Positions 46,001 through 56,846 are shown, counted from the first letter of the stretch. The stretch is DNA of 64,000 bases from Bursaphelenchus xylophilus (GCA_904066235.2 CAJFCV020000002.1:11842001-11906000); one strand, 5' to 3'. The notes: a model not told the origin generated them from the sequence alone. Numbers and translations: made by a program.

Positions 46001-46886
46001 TGTGTTCCGTAGGTATCTAATAAAAACAAAAATATCTTTAAAAAACCAATTGTGTTTTGACATTGCGTTTATTTTCATTAGCAAACCTAATCTTCTCTGG
46101 ACTTTAACTATTCCGGGCCGGCCCAGCCCGGTAGGCAAGTCTAGTCATCTCAGAGGCGTGCAGAGGCTGACTCTCTGCCTTGACCCCCCTGTTCTCTTTT
46201 CTTGTTGTAAAAATCTACATAGTACTAAAAAATCTACATTTTTGATTTTCTTATCAAAAACCAGGCATTTCCTACAAAAACAATATTTTAAAAATAAAGC
46301 CCTACTTTTCAGCCTTGGATCCAGAAACTCCGGTGAGAAGCTTGTCTTCTTCCAGCGCCAAGTGAAAGCGATAATTTTCCAGGCCTGTCTGTCTGTCAAC
46401 CAAGTCCAGTTTCTCGTCACTGAAAGTAACATTTGATGTGGATAAACCTTTCTCAAGCATATCGCGCGCACCCGAAATTCGTCTTTAATCCCTCAGAATT
46501 TCACTTCCGACTCTACCAGCGAAGCAAACATACAGTGGCGGACCTAATCCGGTGGCAAAAAACGTACTATTTTGCATCCGGGAAGTATCAAAAACGCAGC
46601 AAAATACCTCCTTCTCGAACTTAAAAACTCCACAAAATTAGGGTCACCTACTTACTAGATGGATTCTAGCACATAAAATTGAAATTTTGCACCCGCGTCC
46701 CACTTACGTCACATTTTTCTCGGACGGATTGTACGTGTATCGAATAAACCCCCCATCATTGTCTTTTGCATGGGTTATTATCTGGAACTCGTTCGGGACT
46801 TGACCCTCAAATTTCGTGGTCAAGTTGAGACACTGCAGAAAGGTCGCTATCGAGGAGTAGAACTCAGCTGTCGAAGGAGTACTCAT
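40082..46886 (-). CDS. single-pass receptor with a kinase-like (pseudokinase) intracellular domain
   Basis: Ten exons (46708-46886, 46306-46419, 45510-45855, 44853-44965, 44664-44816, 44495-44618, 43175-43371, 41736-41976, 40241-40588, 40082-40168) give 1902 nt, 633 residues in one frame. Residues 1-268 form a cysteine-containing, N-glycosylatable outer part of unknown fold. Residues 269-293 are a clear membrane segment followed by RLYKKRQYR. From about 344 a CK1/TTBK-like kinase fold is visible: loop EGQFG (357-361), the lysine as Lys376, HRYIKESAF at 471-479 where HRDxKxxN is expected, and DLG (494-496). The catalytic Asp and the Asn are replaced (Tyr473, Ala478), so it is probably inactive. 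No signal peptide follows from the first Met; a hydrophobic in-frame stretch just upstream lacks a Met, so the true 5' exon may be missing. Its introns are full of repeats. Confidence 0.7.
40597..41475. repeat. complex inverted/tandem repeat block in an intron of the receptor gene
   Basis: Four direct ~60 bp units (40597-40850) each contain GAAATGTTTTCGCTTCGGGA. They are followed by about three ~100-115 bp R7 units with TACTATATAGTACCA, and then three 60 bp units in inverted orientation (TCCCGAAGCGAAAACATTTC, 41284-41475). The whole is one large hairpin. Confidence 0.7.
41490..41665. repeat. GGTAACCTATCC minisatellite
   Basis: About nine direct units of 17-22 bp of the type GGTAACCTATCCTCCGAG, with CGGGG/CGAG variants alternating. 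Confidence 0.8.
42017..42478. repeat. long R4 MITE in a receptor-gene intron
   Basis: Ends CAGTGGGGGACCTGATCC and GGATCAGGCCCTTCACTG. The interior holds an additional inverted pair around CAACAATATTCGCA and TGCGAATATTGTTGG. It abuts the next element directly. Confidence 0.7.
42481..43136. mobile_element. mariner-type MITE, family R9
   Basis: The inverted ends CAGGGTGGGCCACTAAAACC and GGTTTTAGTGGCCCACCCTG are about 130 bp long with TA on both sides; 656 bp in all. The interior contains the GCGAAAACATTT unit and a run of 13-14 bp GTCGTTGACCCGA repeats (42789-42912). No transposase. Confidence 0.8.
43735..44107. repeat. R1 MITE, left end missing
   Basis: Matches R1 from the CTGAAAGTTTTAGCTCGCG region to the right end CTTCCCCTG, followed by TCA. 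Confidence 0.65.
45010..45496. repeat. CCCGA-type repeat element (R8) in the receptor gene, copy 1
   Basis: Bounded by GGCGCTACGGCGTTTCGGGT and ACCCGAAAAGTTGGGACGCG, with inner GGGTCAACGACATTTCGGG and GTTGACCCGA blocks in inverted order. The same element is in the paralogous intron at 54116-54547, so it predates the duplication. Confidence 0.65.
45870..46141. repeat. GGGCCGGCCC-rich segment (R6-like)
   Basis: CGGCCCGGGCCGGCCC near 45910 and CCGGGCCGGCCCAGCCCGG near 46115 frame an AT-rich centre, inside intron 2 of the receptor gene. Confidence 0.45.
46533..46636. repeat. half R4 element
   Basis: Starts CAGTGGCGGACCTAATCC after TA and continues with the TGGCAAAAAACGTA arm. The other arm is missing. 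The paralogous intron has the same half at 55267-55370. Confidence 0.6.
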
Positions 46887-47518
46887 GTCGGATGCGCCGC
46901 ACGGAGAGGCGAGAAAAAAAAGAATGAAGGGACCAATTTAGATTTCAATCTTCTTAGTGCAAAATTTGCATAAAAATCGAATTTTTGCTCATTTGGGGGC
47001 CATTTTTATTCGTGAGGTTGTGTGGCCACTCTCTGGGAGCTCTGAAACTTCGAAATTCCCACGATTCCAAACTTCGATTATGCAAATTTCAAAAAAAGTT
47101 CAGAATCTTGAGAATGTAAATAAAATAAATTTTCTGTGTATATGACAAGATTAGTCTTTTTAAATGTGTTTTAGGTACGTTTCACGGCATTCTGTACGTT
47201 TTTGACACAACCGATCTCCGCGACTTTTTCTATTTTTTTCGGAATTCGCTTGCTTTCTCTCTCCATATCTCGCTAGCCGTTTGAGCTAGAAGGCCAAAAT
47301 TTGGCATGGCAGTAGAGTAAAAAGCCGACTTTCAGAAAATATAAATATCGTAAGGAACCCCATCGTATAAACTTCGCAATAACCATTGAAAAAATTTCAT
47401 TCTTAAAACTTCTGCAACACAAAAGTGCAAGTTGCATGATCGTATTGACAACTTTTTTTTAGTCTCTGTGTGTCAAATTTGATTCTCTACAAGATAACCA
47501 AATCTCATCTTATTCGAT
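46887..47518. other. 5' flank of the receptor gene
   Basis: The first part is similar to 55615-55735 and 56180-56410, the flanks of the other receptor copies. No gene seen. Confidence 0.4.
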
Positions 47519-47623
47519 GTGTTGGACACGGCCGGTCAAGACGAATTTGCAGCCATGAGAGAGCACAACGTCCGAAGTGGCGATGGATTCCTACTAGTAT
47601 TCTCGCTGACAAATCGAGAGAGT
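47519..47623 (+). pseudogene. inverted fragment of the Ras-type GTPase exon 2
   Basis: These 105 bp encode [18 protein letters not shown] and onward to LTNRES. By eye they are identical to the minus-strand exon of the intact GTPase (58417-58716), but in opposite orientation. The frame then runs into R1-like sequence (GGTCAGAGAGAAAAGCG). It is too short to be functional. Confidence 0.8.
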
Positions 47624-47849
47624 TGCGGTCAGAGAGAAAAGCGTTTTTTGGGCTTAACCTTTTTTTTATTCCGCAGCTGGAAAATGGCTCTTTTTACCAA
47701 AGTTGACATGCTCTATCCGCCTGTACTAGTCATTTTCCCAAACGCTGGGGGAAGTTCAGACCATTCCCTCGTAAGGAGTGTTAAAGACATAAATTGAGGA
47801 GTCGGCTCTGCGTTGCGTGGAATGGCATGATCGTCACTGTGATCATTTA

Positions 47850-48299
47850 CAGGGGAAGTACTCCAAGTGCGACGCTCAGATTTTCGTTAAATTTTGCACA
47901 CACATCGGGTATGGACTAAATATCAATTCCTGAAAGTTTTTGCTCGCGCTTTGCGGGCACCGCTGAGATATCGAACGATTTTTTTTGCGGAGAGAGCACG
48001 CTAAACGTGGAAAGCGGTCAGAGAGAAAAGCGCTTTTTGGCCATAACTTTACTAGTTTCGTGCGGAAAAATTTGATTTTTTGTAGAAACATTGTCCTTAC
48101 GGTAGAAATAGGCATGAAACTTTTCGTGCCGAAATTCGGCAAAAATTCCTAAATTTTGGCCGACTTTAGATCTAAAAATCTCGGTTGTTTCTGCAAAGCG
48201 CGAGCTAGGATTCTCGCATATATCTTACAAAAAAAATTGTTCTAAACTTGTGCCAAGTTTCATCAAAATCTGAGCGTCGCACATGGAGTACTTCCCCTG
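47850..48299. repeat. R1 MITE, complete copy
   Basis: CAGGGGAAGTACTCCAAGTG ... CTTCCCCTG, 450 bp, with TTA on the left and TAA on the right, so one base differs between the flanks. Abuts a half R9 element. Confidence 0.7.
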
Positions 48300-48303
48300 T
48301 AAG

Positions 48304-48508
48304 TTTTAGCGGTTTCGGCCTGAAAATAATTTTTCAAAACCTTGGGAATACATTGGAAAGGTCAATTCAAAATATATTTTTTTGAAATTCAGTCGGTCGG
48401 AAATGGCGGGTCTCAGCTCCAGAAAAATCTAAATTTTAGAAAAATCGGCGGAGTCTCCGCGGAGAAATTCAAAGAAACAACTTGTCAGTTTCGAGTGGCC
48501 CACCCTGT
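48304..48508. repeat. right half of an R9 element
   Basis: Matches 42925-43136 including the GGCGGAGTCTCCGCGGAGAA motif and the end GTGGCCCACCCTG. Confidence 0.65.
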
Positions 48509-48641
48509 ACTGCTGAAATTAAGAGAGGAAGTGTTTGGAATTAAAAAATTTATATTGATTTATTATTTTTTTTTTATTTTTACTTTAAAAAATAAAAATT
48601 GAACTTAAAATTATTTATCTACAAGCTCATCACACTCTTAC

Positions 48642-48925
48642 CTGCACAAACTGTATTGTAATCGCACTTTTCCCCACCCCACCAAACCCGAATAGCACTA
48701 TTCGTAACGGCGATCTCTGTGGAGGTAGATTATTTATATTCAAATTAGTCCTTGACGAAATTTTTGAATCCCTTAATGGTGCTGGCGGAGGGGCTGGTCG
48801 CGACCGGTCGTATCTGAGTAGGCGCTAAAACTCCGCCAGTTGTGGTTAGGACTGGAGGCGTCGCCGGCGGCATAGGATCGTAGAGACCGACTGCGGTCGG
48901 ATGCGCCAAACCCGATACACGCGGC
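48642..48925 (-). pseudogene. decayed copy of the Ras-type GTPase N-terminal exon
   Basis: On the minus strand it reads [14 protein letters not shown] and later [16 protein letters not shown] before a GTAAGA donor, clearly the counterpart of 58847-59104. An extra ~10 bp (GGTCGCGACC) between the proline-rich part and the P-loop part breaks the frame, and the 5' part of the exon is lost. The left copy of the duplicated GTPase is therefore dead. Confidence 0.8.
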
Positions 48926-49344
48926 GCACGTCAATCCAGCGCATTTCCTGAACCGTTTCGAAACTTCGTATCGTTTTCATTGATTTAAAAGAGAGACTGA
49001 ATGTCGCGAAATTATCGGCACTTTTTCTCGCCCGAAATAATTGCTTTTTCTCGGAAAGGAAGCAGAAAGATAAGAAAATGCGTTTTATCGGATAGTGACA
49101 TTTCGTTTTGAACGAATCACCAAAAAGGGGCGGGAATTTTTTTCTTCTATTTTTGGATTGACGTGCGGCGTGACTGGATTGGGTGGAATGGACGGAAAAA
49201 AGTATTTAAAACGCGTTTTACTACAAATCGTAGATTGGCCCGGACATTGTTGAGTCGATGTCTCAGAATTCAACCAAAATTGGTTAACCGAATCACCAAT
49301 CGGTATGGAGCAATCGCTTGATTTTTTTGCCCATAGTCGTTATA
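48926..49344. other. intergenic
   Basis: No similarity to known genes seen; 5' flank of the dead GTPase copy. Confidence 0.35.
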
Positions 49345-52300
49345 TGGTGGATTACTGTAACTTTCTTTCTGAGAAAAGAGTTGCCTTTTCTGCAGATATG
49401 GTGCGGTATTTTAGTGAGACCGAACCACCACTTTATGTTTTCGACCATGTGGAACATTTTTGTAATTATGGCCAAAAGCTCAAAATTACATCTAAGCAAT
49501 GTTTCGCCTGCGGTAACATACCATTTCGGGCATAAAATTGGCTACTGTAACCAGATGCACTTTTAAATACGGTAAAAAGAAACTTCAACCTTCATCCAAT
49601 AACCCATAAAAATTTCAAAAAAATCAAATATACAATTTTTGAGAAAATGGGTATTCAATATCTCATGTACAAGGTCATCTGGCCCCGAAAAAATCTGGCA
49701 TTCTTGGGATTCCAACGGGATGCACTTTTTCAAAGTTTCTAATACATTCTGAGGCTGATTAAAGATGATATGGCAAGTTTCAGGAGAAAAAATATATAAC
49801 TTTCGAGAAATTGACCAAAATACCTTATTTTAGGTCATCAAAACACCGAAAATGTCTGGCATTCTTGGGATTCCAACGGGATGCACTTTTTCAAAGTTTC
49901 TAATTTATTTTCAGCTTATTTAAGGATGACATGGCAAGTTTCAGGAGAAAAAAATGTACCCTAGATGGGATAAAAGTGTATGGGAAGCTTTCGGAATCAG
50001 CGCTAAATCAAAAGTCCAAGAATGCGGGATTTTTTGGGGGTCAAAATGACCTAAAATAAGGTATTTTGGTCAATTTCTCAAAAGTTGTACATTTTTTTCT
50101 CCTGAAACTTGCCATGTAAGAGCGAAGGAATAAGAATTTTTTCTCGAGCTCGAGAATGTTTGCTGGATTCGCTACCAATTTCAAAAAGTAGCGAAACGAT
50201 CGATTTGCGACGTGGTCTCGGTAGCGAATCCTTTTTTTCGCGACCTCCGAAAAAAGTCGGTCGCGAATCGGCGTTTTCGCTACCTCCGCGAGAGAGGAGG
50301 TAGCAAAACGACGTTTTTGCGACGGCGCGGAATTGGTAGGTAGCAAATCCGTGGATTTTCGACCTCCCAAATTGACTCCGCCCACTCCGGCGGAAATCTT
50401 TTTCCAGCTCTCCGGTTTACCGTTTTGAATATATTTCGAGTGTATAAAGCACTATTCACAACTCCCATACATTTTTCTTGACAATAACAATTTATTAAAA
50501 CAAATAATCCGAAAAATAACAAGACGTAAGAGAGGAAACAGATATTTTACATTTAAATCGATATAAAATAATTCTTGCACGACTAAATAGACAAAAATAC
50601 AGCCTCTTGGAAACACAAAGGTAAACAATAATAAAGCTTAACATATGGCCAATAGAAAGACTAACAAAATCTCTAATAAATACGACCTGGCCATATCGCG
50701 ATATGGCCAGGGATGAAATAGACAATCTTGCAAGTCCTTGTTGAGACACGGACCTGGAACCGCCGGGGAGGTCCTGGATCTGCTGGGGACTTCCCGGATC
50801 TGATGTGCGGCTAGGACAGAAGTAGCCGCGGCTTTTGATTGGGCCCGTCATGTTTCTCCTAAAGCAATAAAATCAAATAAAAATCTTCCTTACAATCTTG
50901 TAGACCCACAACCATTTCGTGCACATCTTCGATATATCCTCATGTGGTCTCCAATATATGGCCTTCTGTGTCGGATATAGTGGACAATTCTGTCTTCAAG
51001 GAATTTCTCGTCAACGCATCGATCCCACACTCCATTCTTTTTAAATTTGACCAAGAGACTTCTCCATTTTGGCGCATCTTGCTCGAACCATATCTTGTTG
51101 ATAAAACCGACACATTCTGATCCTTGTCTTCATACTAAAAAACAATATACAAACAGTAAAGCTTACATAAACAATGGCCAAATACAGAAATCGGAGAAAC
51201 CTGCTTCAACAACTCTTTCAAACGGTTCGACTGGCCAAAAACGGTAGGATGTTTGATTGATACGGCCGAAGACATCCTTGTTACTCTGCTAAAACAATAA
51301 AATACCAAGAAAAAAAGCTTACCTAAATGGCCAACCATGAATTCGGCCCTCGGTTGCCTTCAATTCGGATTGAATGAACAGAAATCCCATGAAAATTCGA
51401 CCTAAAATCCGTGGCATTTCGTTTTCACGGGCCGCGAAAATATTCGCCACTTCATAAATTCTTTTTTCTTCTTTTCTTATGTTTCCTTCTGTTGAAGTTG
51501 GCCAATTGATCAGAGAAGCTGAATGTGAAGATAAAACGACTCGGGGACGAAATTGGCTGGAAAACAAGGCTTTTTGACTTCATGGTAAGCTGATTTGTTA
51601 TTATTTTTTGATTTTGGACGAGATTTCCAATTTTTTCTACATTATTACTGGCAAGAGCGTTATAGATCGTTTTCAGGAGGCCGAAACAATGAAATCGGAC
51701 AAAGGACAAGTCGTGTGGTAGTTGCTAAAGGAGGTAAGATTTGATTTAAGTATTATTACTTTGTTTTTAGGTAATTTAGAGATTGAAATTGTTACCTGGA
51801 AACAATTTCACTCTCGTCGGTCGTATTTTTGCCCAAGACTATGTCCATTTCGATGGTCGGATTAGACACATGCACTATGAGGTAAATATGAAGGTCTTTT
51901 TTTCTAAAAATTAGAAGGAAATGTTATATTGCTTTTGATTTCCAGGAAGATCCATATGCGGCCATGTTCATCAACCCCAGCCATTGACTCTTGGGCCATC
52001 TCTGGAGAATATTGTGGAAAAACAAATGTTCTTCAGCCCCATCCATTGACTCTCCGGCCATATTTGGACAAAATTGTGGAAAAAATAAAATATATTCTTC
52101 ATGAAATGTACGTCATTTTACAATAAATGTTTTAATGAATCGAGGGACGTTTTTTCTTTCATAGTATCGTAAATGTACGATTTATAAGCTAAAATTTTCA
52201 CCTTGAACGGTGTTTTTCCGTCAAAAAAGAAAAAAAGTGATGGCTGAAAAACTGAGGGGGCGGAGCTTATTTTGGGACGTCGCAAATCCATGGATTTGCT

Positions 52301-52890
52301 ACCTCCCAATTTTGCGCCGTCGCGAAATGGCCGATTTGCTACCTCCCAATTTTGCGCCGTCGCAAAATGGCCGATTTGCTTCCGACGCCTTTTTTGGAGG
52401 TTGCAAATTGAGATTTCCGCTACTTTTTGAAATTGGTAGCGAATCCAGCAAACATTCTCGAGCTCGAGAAAAAATTCTTATTCCTTCGCTCTTATGTCAT
52501 CCTTAAATAAGCTGAAAATAAATTTGAAACTTTGAAAAAGTGCATCCCGTTGGAATCCCAAGAATGCCATTTTTTTGGGCCCAGATGACCTTGTACATAA
52601 GATATTGAATGCCCATTTTCTCAAAAGTTGTGTATTTGATTTTTTTGAAATTTTTATGAGTTATTGGATGAAGGTTGAAGTTTCTTTTTACCGTATTTAA
52701 AAGTGCATCTGGTTACAGTAGCCAATTTTATCCCGAAATGGTATGTTACCGCAGGCGAAACATTGCTTAGATGTAATTTTGAGCTTTTGGCCATAATTAC
52801 AAAAATATTCTGCGTGGTCGAAAACATACACCTGCAGCACCGGTTATTTTTTGACAAACACAATATAACCGGTTTTACTATGAAGTAACT
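49345..52890. mobile_element. element D with ~400-600 bp inverted arms, interrupted by element B
   Basis: The left arm (about 49345-50117) and right arm (about 52494-52890) are inverted copies sharing AACATTGCTTAGATGTAA, CATCCCGTTGGAATCCCA and TTGGATGAAGGTTGAAG. The left arm contains an extra internal duplication (the GGCATTCTTGGGATTCCAAC block occurs twice). The outer ends are uncertain. Confidence 0.6.
50118..52493. mobile_element. element B, copy 1 (2376 bp, 4 bp target duplication)
   Basis: The inverted ends AAGAGCGAAGGAATAAGAAT and ATTCTTATTCCTTCGCTCTT extend for more than 80 bp through TCTCGAGCTCGAGA and TTGCTGGATTCGCTACC. ATGT flanks both sides. The arms have short repeats of the GAGGTAGC and GGTAGCAAA type; the interior (50480-52130) has exon-like open stretches with GTAAG donors and TTTCAG acceptors on the minus and plus strands that I cannot assign. 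The second copy at 59418-61428 shares the 51320-52100 part. Confidence 0.8.
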
Positions 52891-53091
52891 GTCAATAAAC
52901 CCTATAAAAATGGGTAGTAAAGTTTAGAAGGCAAAAGGTCAAACAGCCTTTGCTTGTTTGGAATATTTTATTGGGTAAAATTGCATTGAAAACCCATAAA
53001 AAATGATGACGAAAAGTTGCAAATTTTGCTTAGAAAATACTGGGAATTGGTTAAAAATTGAACGATCCAATATTAAGAAGGTTTAACACGG

Positions 53092-55614
53092 CTATTTGTA
53101 TCGTCGAATGAGAAAAATGGCCAGCCCTATCAGCAGTAAGAGCAACACCAGCGCCCCGCCAATACCTCCTCCTATCAGCGCCCAATTCGGGGATTCATCT
53201 TGGATCGTCGCCATCGTCACATTCTCGGAACTTCTAAAAAATATAATTCACAGAAAGCGAGGACCCACGCGTTCGGATTGTACAGGTAGTTAATGTAGGT
53301 GTTGTTTAAATAATCGGTTACCTCAGGGCCAGGTGGCTTACATCTCTCCACCGAAAATCTAAGAAGAATGTAGTTCTGAAAAAGAGAATTAGATTCACAA
53401 GGGAAGTATCCGAAGTGCGACGCTCAGATTTTAATAAAAAGATGGAGATCAGAATTTTCTTATTCGATTGCGAACATCTTAGCTCGCGCTCTGCAGAATC
53501 CGCCGAGAAAGAAGGGCCGGAATATCGAAAAATCTTCAAATGCCGACGAATTTCCCTGCAAATTCTCTTGATCTTGGCATTTCGTAATAAAGTTTTTGTA
53601 ACACTTACTTTAAGATTATGTTCATACACGACCGTAGAACGTTTGCATGTCTCCTAAACAACTTTAAAGCAACTATTAGAGTGGTTTGCCCATCTGCAGA
53701 GGAAAAACTGTATAAATTCGTCAAAGGACGAAACATTTTACCCCTCGGATGGCGACAATCCAATTAATAGCGCTATAATCATGTCCAGAGTGTAAAAAAA
53801 TGAAAATAACACACAATATTCCACATAGAAGCAACAAAATAGTCTTGAATATTATCAAGAAAAAATTTCTTGCGAGAAAAAATATTTTTCTCCTGGAACG
53901 AAATGCCAAGATCAAGAGAATTTGCAGGGAAATTCGTCGGCAATTGAAGATTTTTTTCGATATTCCGGCCCTTCTTTCTCGGCGGATTCTGCAGAGCGCG
54001 AGCTAGGATGTTCGCAATCGAATAAGAAAATTCTGATCTCCATCTATGCCAATTTTTATTAAAATCTGAGCGTCGCACTTCGGGTACTTCCCTTGTCAAA
54101 TAAAACCAAAACAATTTTTTGGCGCTACGGCGTTTCGGGTCAGGGACAGCTCGGGTCAACGACATTTCGGGTTAACGATACGATATCGTTTAATTTTTTC
54201 GTTTCGGGACTGGAAAAAAGAATCTTTGTGAAAATTTAACAAAATTTTGAAATGTTTTCGCTTCGGGACAAGAAAACAAAAAAAAAGATTTTTTGTGGAG
54301 AGTCGATCTGAATGTTTCAATTTTATTTTACAGAGTAGGGTAAAAATTTTATTTCTGGATTTTTTTAGATAAACTATTCCGCTCTTGACTGTTAGGATAG
54401 GACGTATCTTATATGTAAACGTGAAAATTTTGTTCAAGTTCTCCAAAAAATCCTTTTTTGCCAGTCTCGAAGCGAAAACATTAAACGGTATCGTTAACCC
54501 GGAATGTCGTTGACCCGATCCGTCCCTGACCCGAAAAGTTGGGACGCGTTTTTTTTAACTTACTAATGGAAAAAGTAAGACGTTCTTTGAATTCAACTTG
54601 AATTTGTCGTCCTTTGCGCATTCCGACGCTTTCCAAACGTGATCCACAGCCCAATTTATTTCTTTGCAGACGTCCTCTCCCTTATTTTTGAAGACAATCT
54701 TGTCTCCAAACACTGCTAGATTGCTCTCGCAGTTGAACTGGTTCTCGGTTTTGAGTGCGTACCCGGTAAGCTTGGTTCCGTTCAATTTGAACGGGATAAC
54801 ATATGGTACGTGACACCCAATGATCACCAAATCAAGCCCCAAAATTTCGGAAAATGATTGTGCAACGCAGTACTTTTTCTCGAAAGCTTTGTTGAATACG
54901 GGGCAAATCCTGCAAAGTCACAGATGTAAGTAACTACTCCGGGCCGGCCCAGCCCGGTAGCCAAGTCTAGTCACCTCAGAGGCGTGCAGAGGCCGACTCT
55001 CTGCCTTGCCCCCCCCCCTTTTCCCTTTTCTTGTTGTAAAAATCTACAGAGTACTAAAAAATCTACATTTTTGGCTTTCTTATCAAAAACCAGATATTGC
55101 TTACAAAAAAAAATTGTCAAAATAAAGCCCCACTCTTCATCCTTGTATCCAGAAACTCCGACGAGAAGCTTGTCTTCTTCCAGCGCCAAGTGAAAGCGAT
55201 AATTTTCCAGGCCTGTCTGTTTGTCAACAAAGTCCAGTTTCTCGTGACTGAAAGGAAGCAAAGATACAGTGGCAACCTAACCCGGTGGCAAACAACGTGC
55301 CATTTTGTATCCGGGAAGAATCAAAACGCAACAAAATACCTCCCTCTCGAACTAATAAAAAAATGCACAAAATTAGGGTCACCTACATGAATCCTAGCAC
55401 ATAAAATTGAAATTTTGCACCGGCGCCCCACTTACGTCACATTTTTCTCGGACGGATTGTACGTGTATCGGATAAACCCTCCATCATTACCTTGTGCATG
55501 GGTGATTATCTGGAACTCGTTCGGGACTTGACCCTCAAATTTCGTGGTCAAGTTGAGACACTGCAGAAAGGTCGCTATCGAGGAGTAGAACTCAGCTGTC
55601 GAAGGAGTACTCAT
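53092..55614 (-). CDS. truncated paralogue of the receptor: outer domain plus membrane segment only
   Basis: Five exons (55436-55614, 55134-55247, 54564-54909, 53269-53375, 53092-53233) give 888 nt, 295 residues, all in frame. It is the near-twin of the first five exons of the receptor at 40082-46886, with the same exon phases and only scattered substitutions (for example the outer part ICPVFNKAFEKKYC). After the membrane segment (ALVLLLLLIGLAIFLI) it ends RRYK and stop at the point where the other copy has a GTAAGG donor, so the kinase-like part is gone. Intron 4 is only 35 nt. It could be a membrane-anchored decoy or simply a decaying copy; the open frame favours some constraint. Introns hold R1, R8 and R4 pieces. 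Confidence 0.6.
53398..54095. repeat. R1-ended MITE with a different interior
   Basis: CAAGGGAAGTATCCGAAGTG ... CTTCCCTTG with TCA on both sides. Arms of about 190 bp contain GCGCTCTGCAGAATCCGCCG. Lies in an intron of the truncated receptor and is absent from the paralogous intron, so it inserted after the duplication. Confidence 0.75.
54116..54547. repeat. R8 repeat element, copy 2
   Basis: Same ends and inner CCCGA blocks as 45010-45496, at the same intron position. Confidence 0.65.
55267..55370. repeat. half R4 element
   Basis: Starts CAGTGGCAACCTAACCCGG after TA; counterpart of 46533-46636. Confidence 0.6.
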
Positions 55615-55886
55615 GTCGGAAGCGCCGCACGGAGAGGCGAGAGTGTGAAAAGAATGTAGGGACCAATTTAGATTTCAATATTCTTAGTGCAAGATTTGCA
55701 TAAAAATCGAATTCGGCGACATTTTCATGCCTACCCTGAGTCATGAAAGTGCGAAGTCAAGACATTATGGGTCGCCTTTCTGGACGACATGGAATACTGG
55801 CTTTAGATGGCCGATCAAAAAAGCACATAAAAATATTTATTTGACTCTTCTTACATAATCAAAATACAATGTCTTCAAGGTTCTTC

Positions 55887-56172
55887 CTAGTCATACGACT
55901 TGAACGTGCCCACCAACTTGAAATCAGAATTTGGAAAACAAACAGGAAGGTGGAGCTCGTCCATCGGCACGTTCTGAAAGTTTTTAAAAATATAAAATGC
56001 CTTAAAAACCAACTCGCAGGTAGAAAAAAAATTTAACCTTAAATTTCACATACCATAAGGTAGAATCTGATAACGGCCGCGGCCACGTTTTCCATCGTCA
56101 AGTCATCCGTGTAGAGACCCCTCATGAGACACAACTTGACAGCCTCTTTGATGTCGAAAAACTCGTCCGCAA
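55887..56172 (-). pseudogene. 3' fragment of the receptor gene (kinase-like tail end)
   Basis: Exon 55887-55973 (87 nt, same length as the last exon of the intact gene, ending GTFKSYD) and the end of the previous exon (56054 to about 56172, containing RGLYTDDLTMENVAA). The 5' side breaks off into the receptor 5'-flank sequence (CGCCGCACGGAGAGGCGAGA). So the missing kinase-like end of the right-hand receptor copy lies upstream of it, out of order. Confidence 0.75.
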
Positions 56173-56846
56173 TCGAGTTTTCGTCGGTAGGAAGCGCCGC
56201 ACGGAGAGGCGAGAGTGTGAAAAGAATGAGGGGACCAATTTAGACTTCAATCTTCTTAGTGGAAAATTTGCATAAAAATCGAATTTTTGCTCATTTGGGG
56301 CCATTTTTTTCCTGAGGTTGTGTGGCCACCCTCAATAAATTCGATGTATTCTGTGTAAATTTTCTGTTTGTATGTCAACATTAGTCATTTTAAAATTGTT
56401 TTAAGTACGTTTATTACAACCATTTTATATATAATATATTGTACTTTGGGGGAGATTGGTCGAGAGATATCCGGGGTTTCTGCGGGTTTTCCAGGAGCTG
56501 ACTGGGCTATTTACAAATTTACAAATAAATGTAACAAAACGCCAGCCGATTTACAAGCAAACCTTGAAGTTTTCAGAATTTTTTTTTGGCAGCCTGCGCC
56601 CTAGGATAGAGAATGGCTACAAAAATGTAAAACGGGGTCTTCAGATCATAAATATTGTTCATTGTCGTAATTTAGCTCTTATGCAACTCTTAAGATACGA
56701 TCCGCCTCGATGACCTAGGGCGCAGCTCGCCGAGTCTAAAAGTTTACACTAGCAAAAGATTGAATATGCAAATCGGTTGACGGTTGGAATGACATTACAA
56801 CGAAGTATATATCTAAATATAACAATGATACTGCAGAGTGTTACAG
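56173..56846. other. intergenic with duplicated flank
   Basis: 56335-56430 matches 38040-38130; 56438-56665 is the duplicated 230 bp segment; the rest is the 3' flank of the GTPase gene. Confidence 0.45.
56438..56665. repeat. duplicated 230 bp segment
   Basis: Nearly identical to 38672-38907. Confidence 0.7.
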
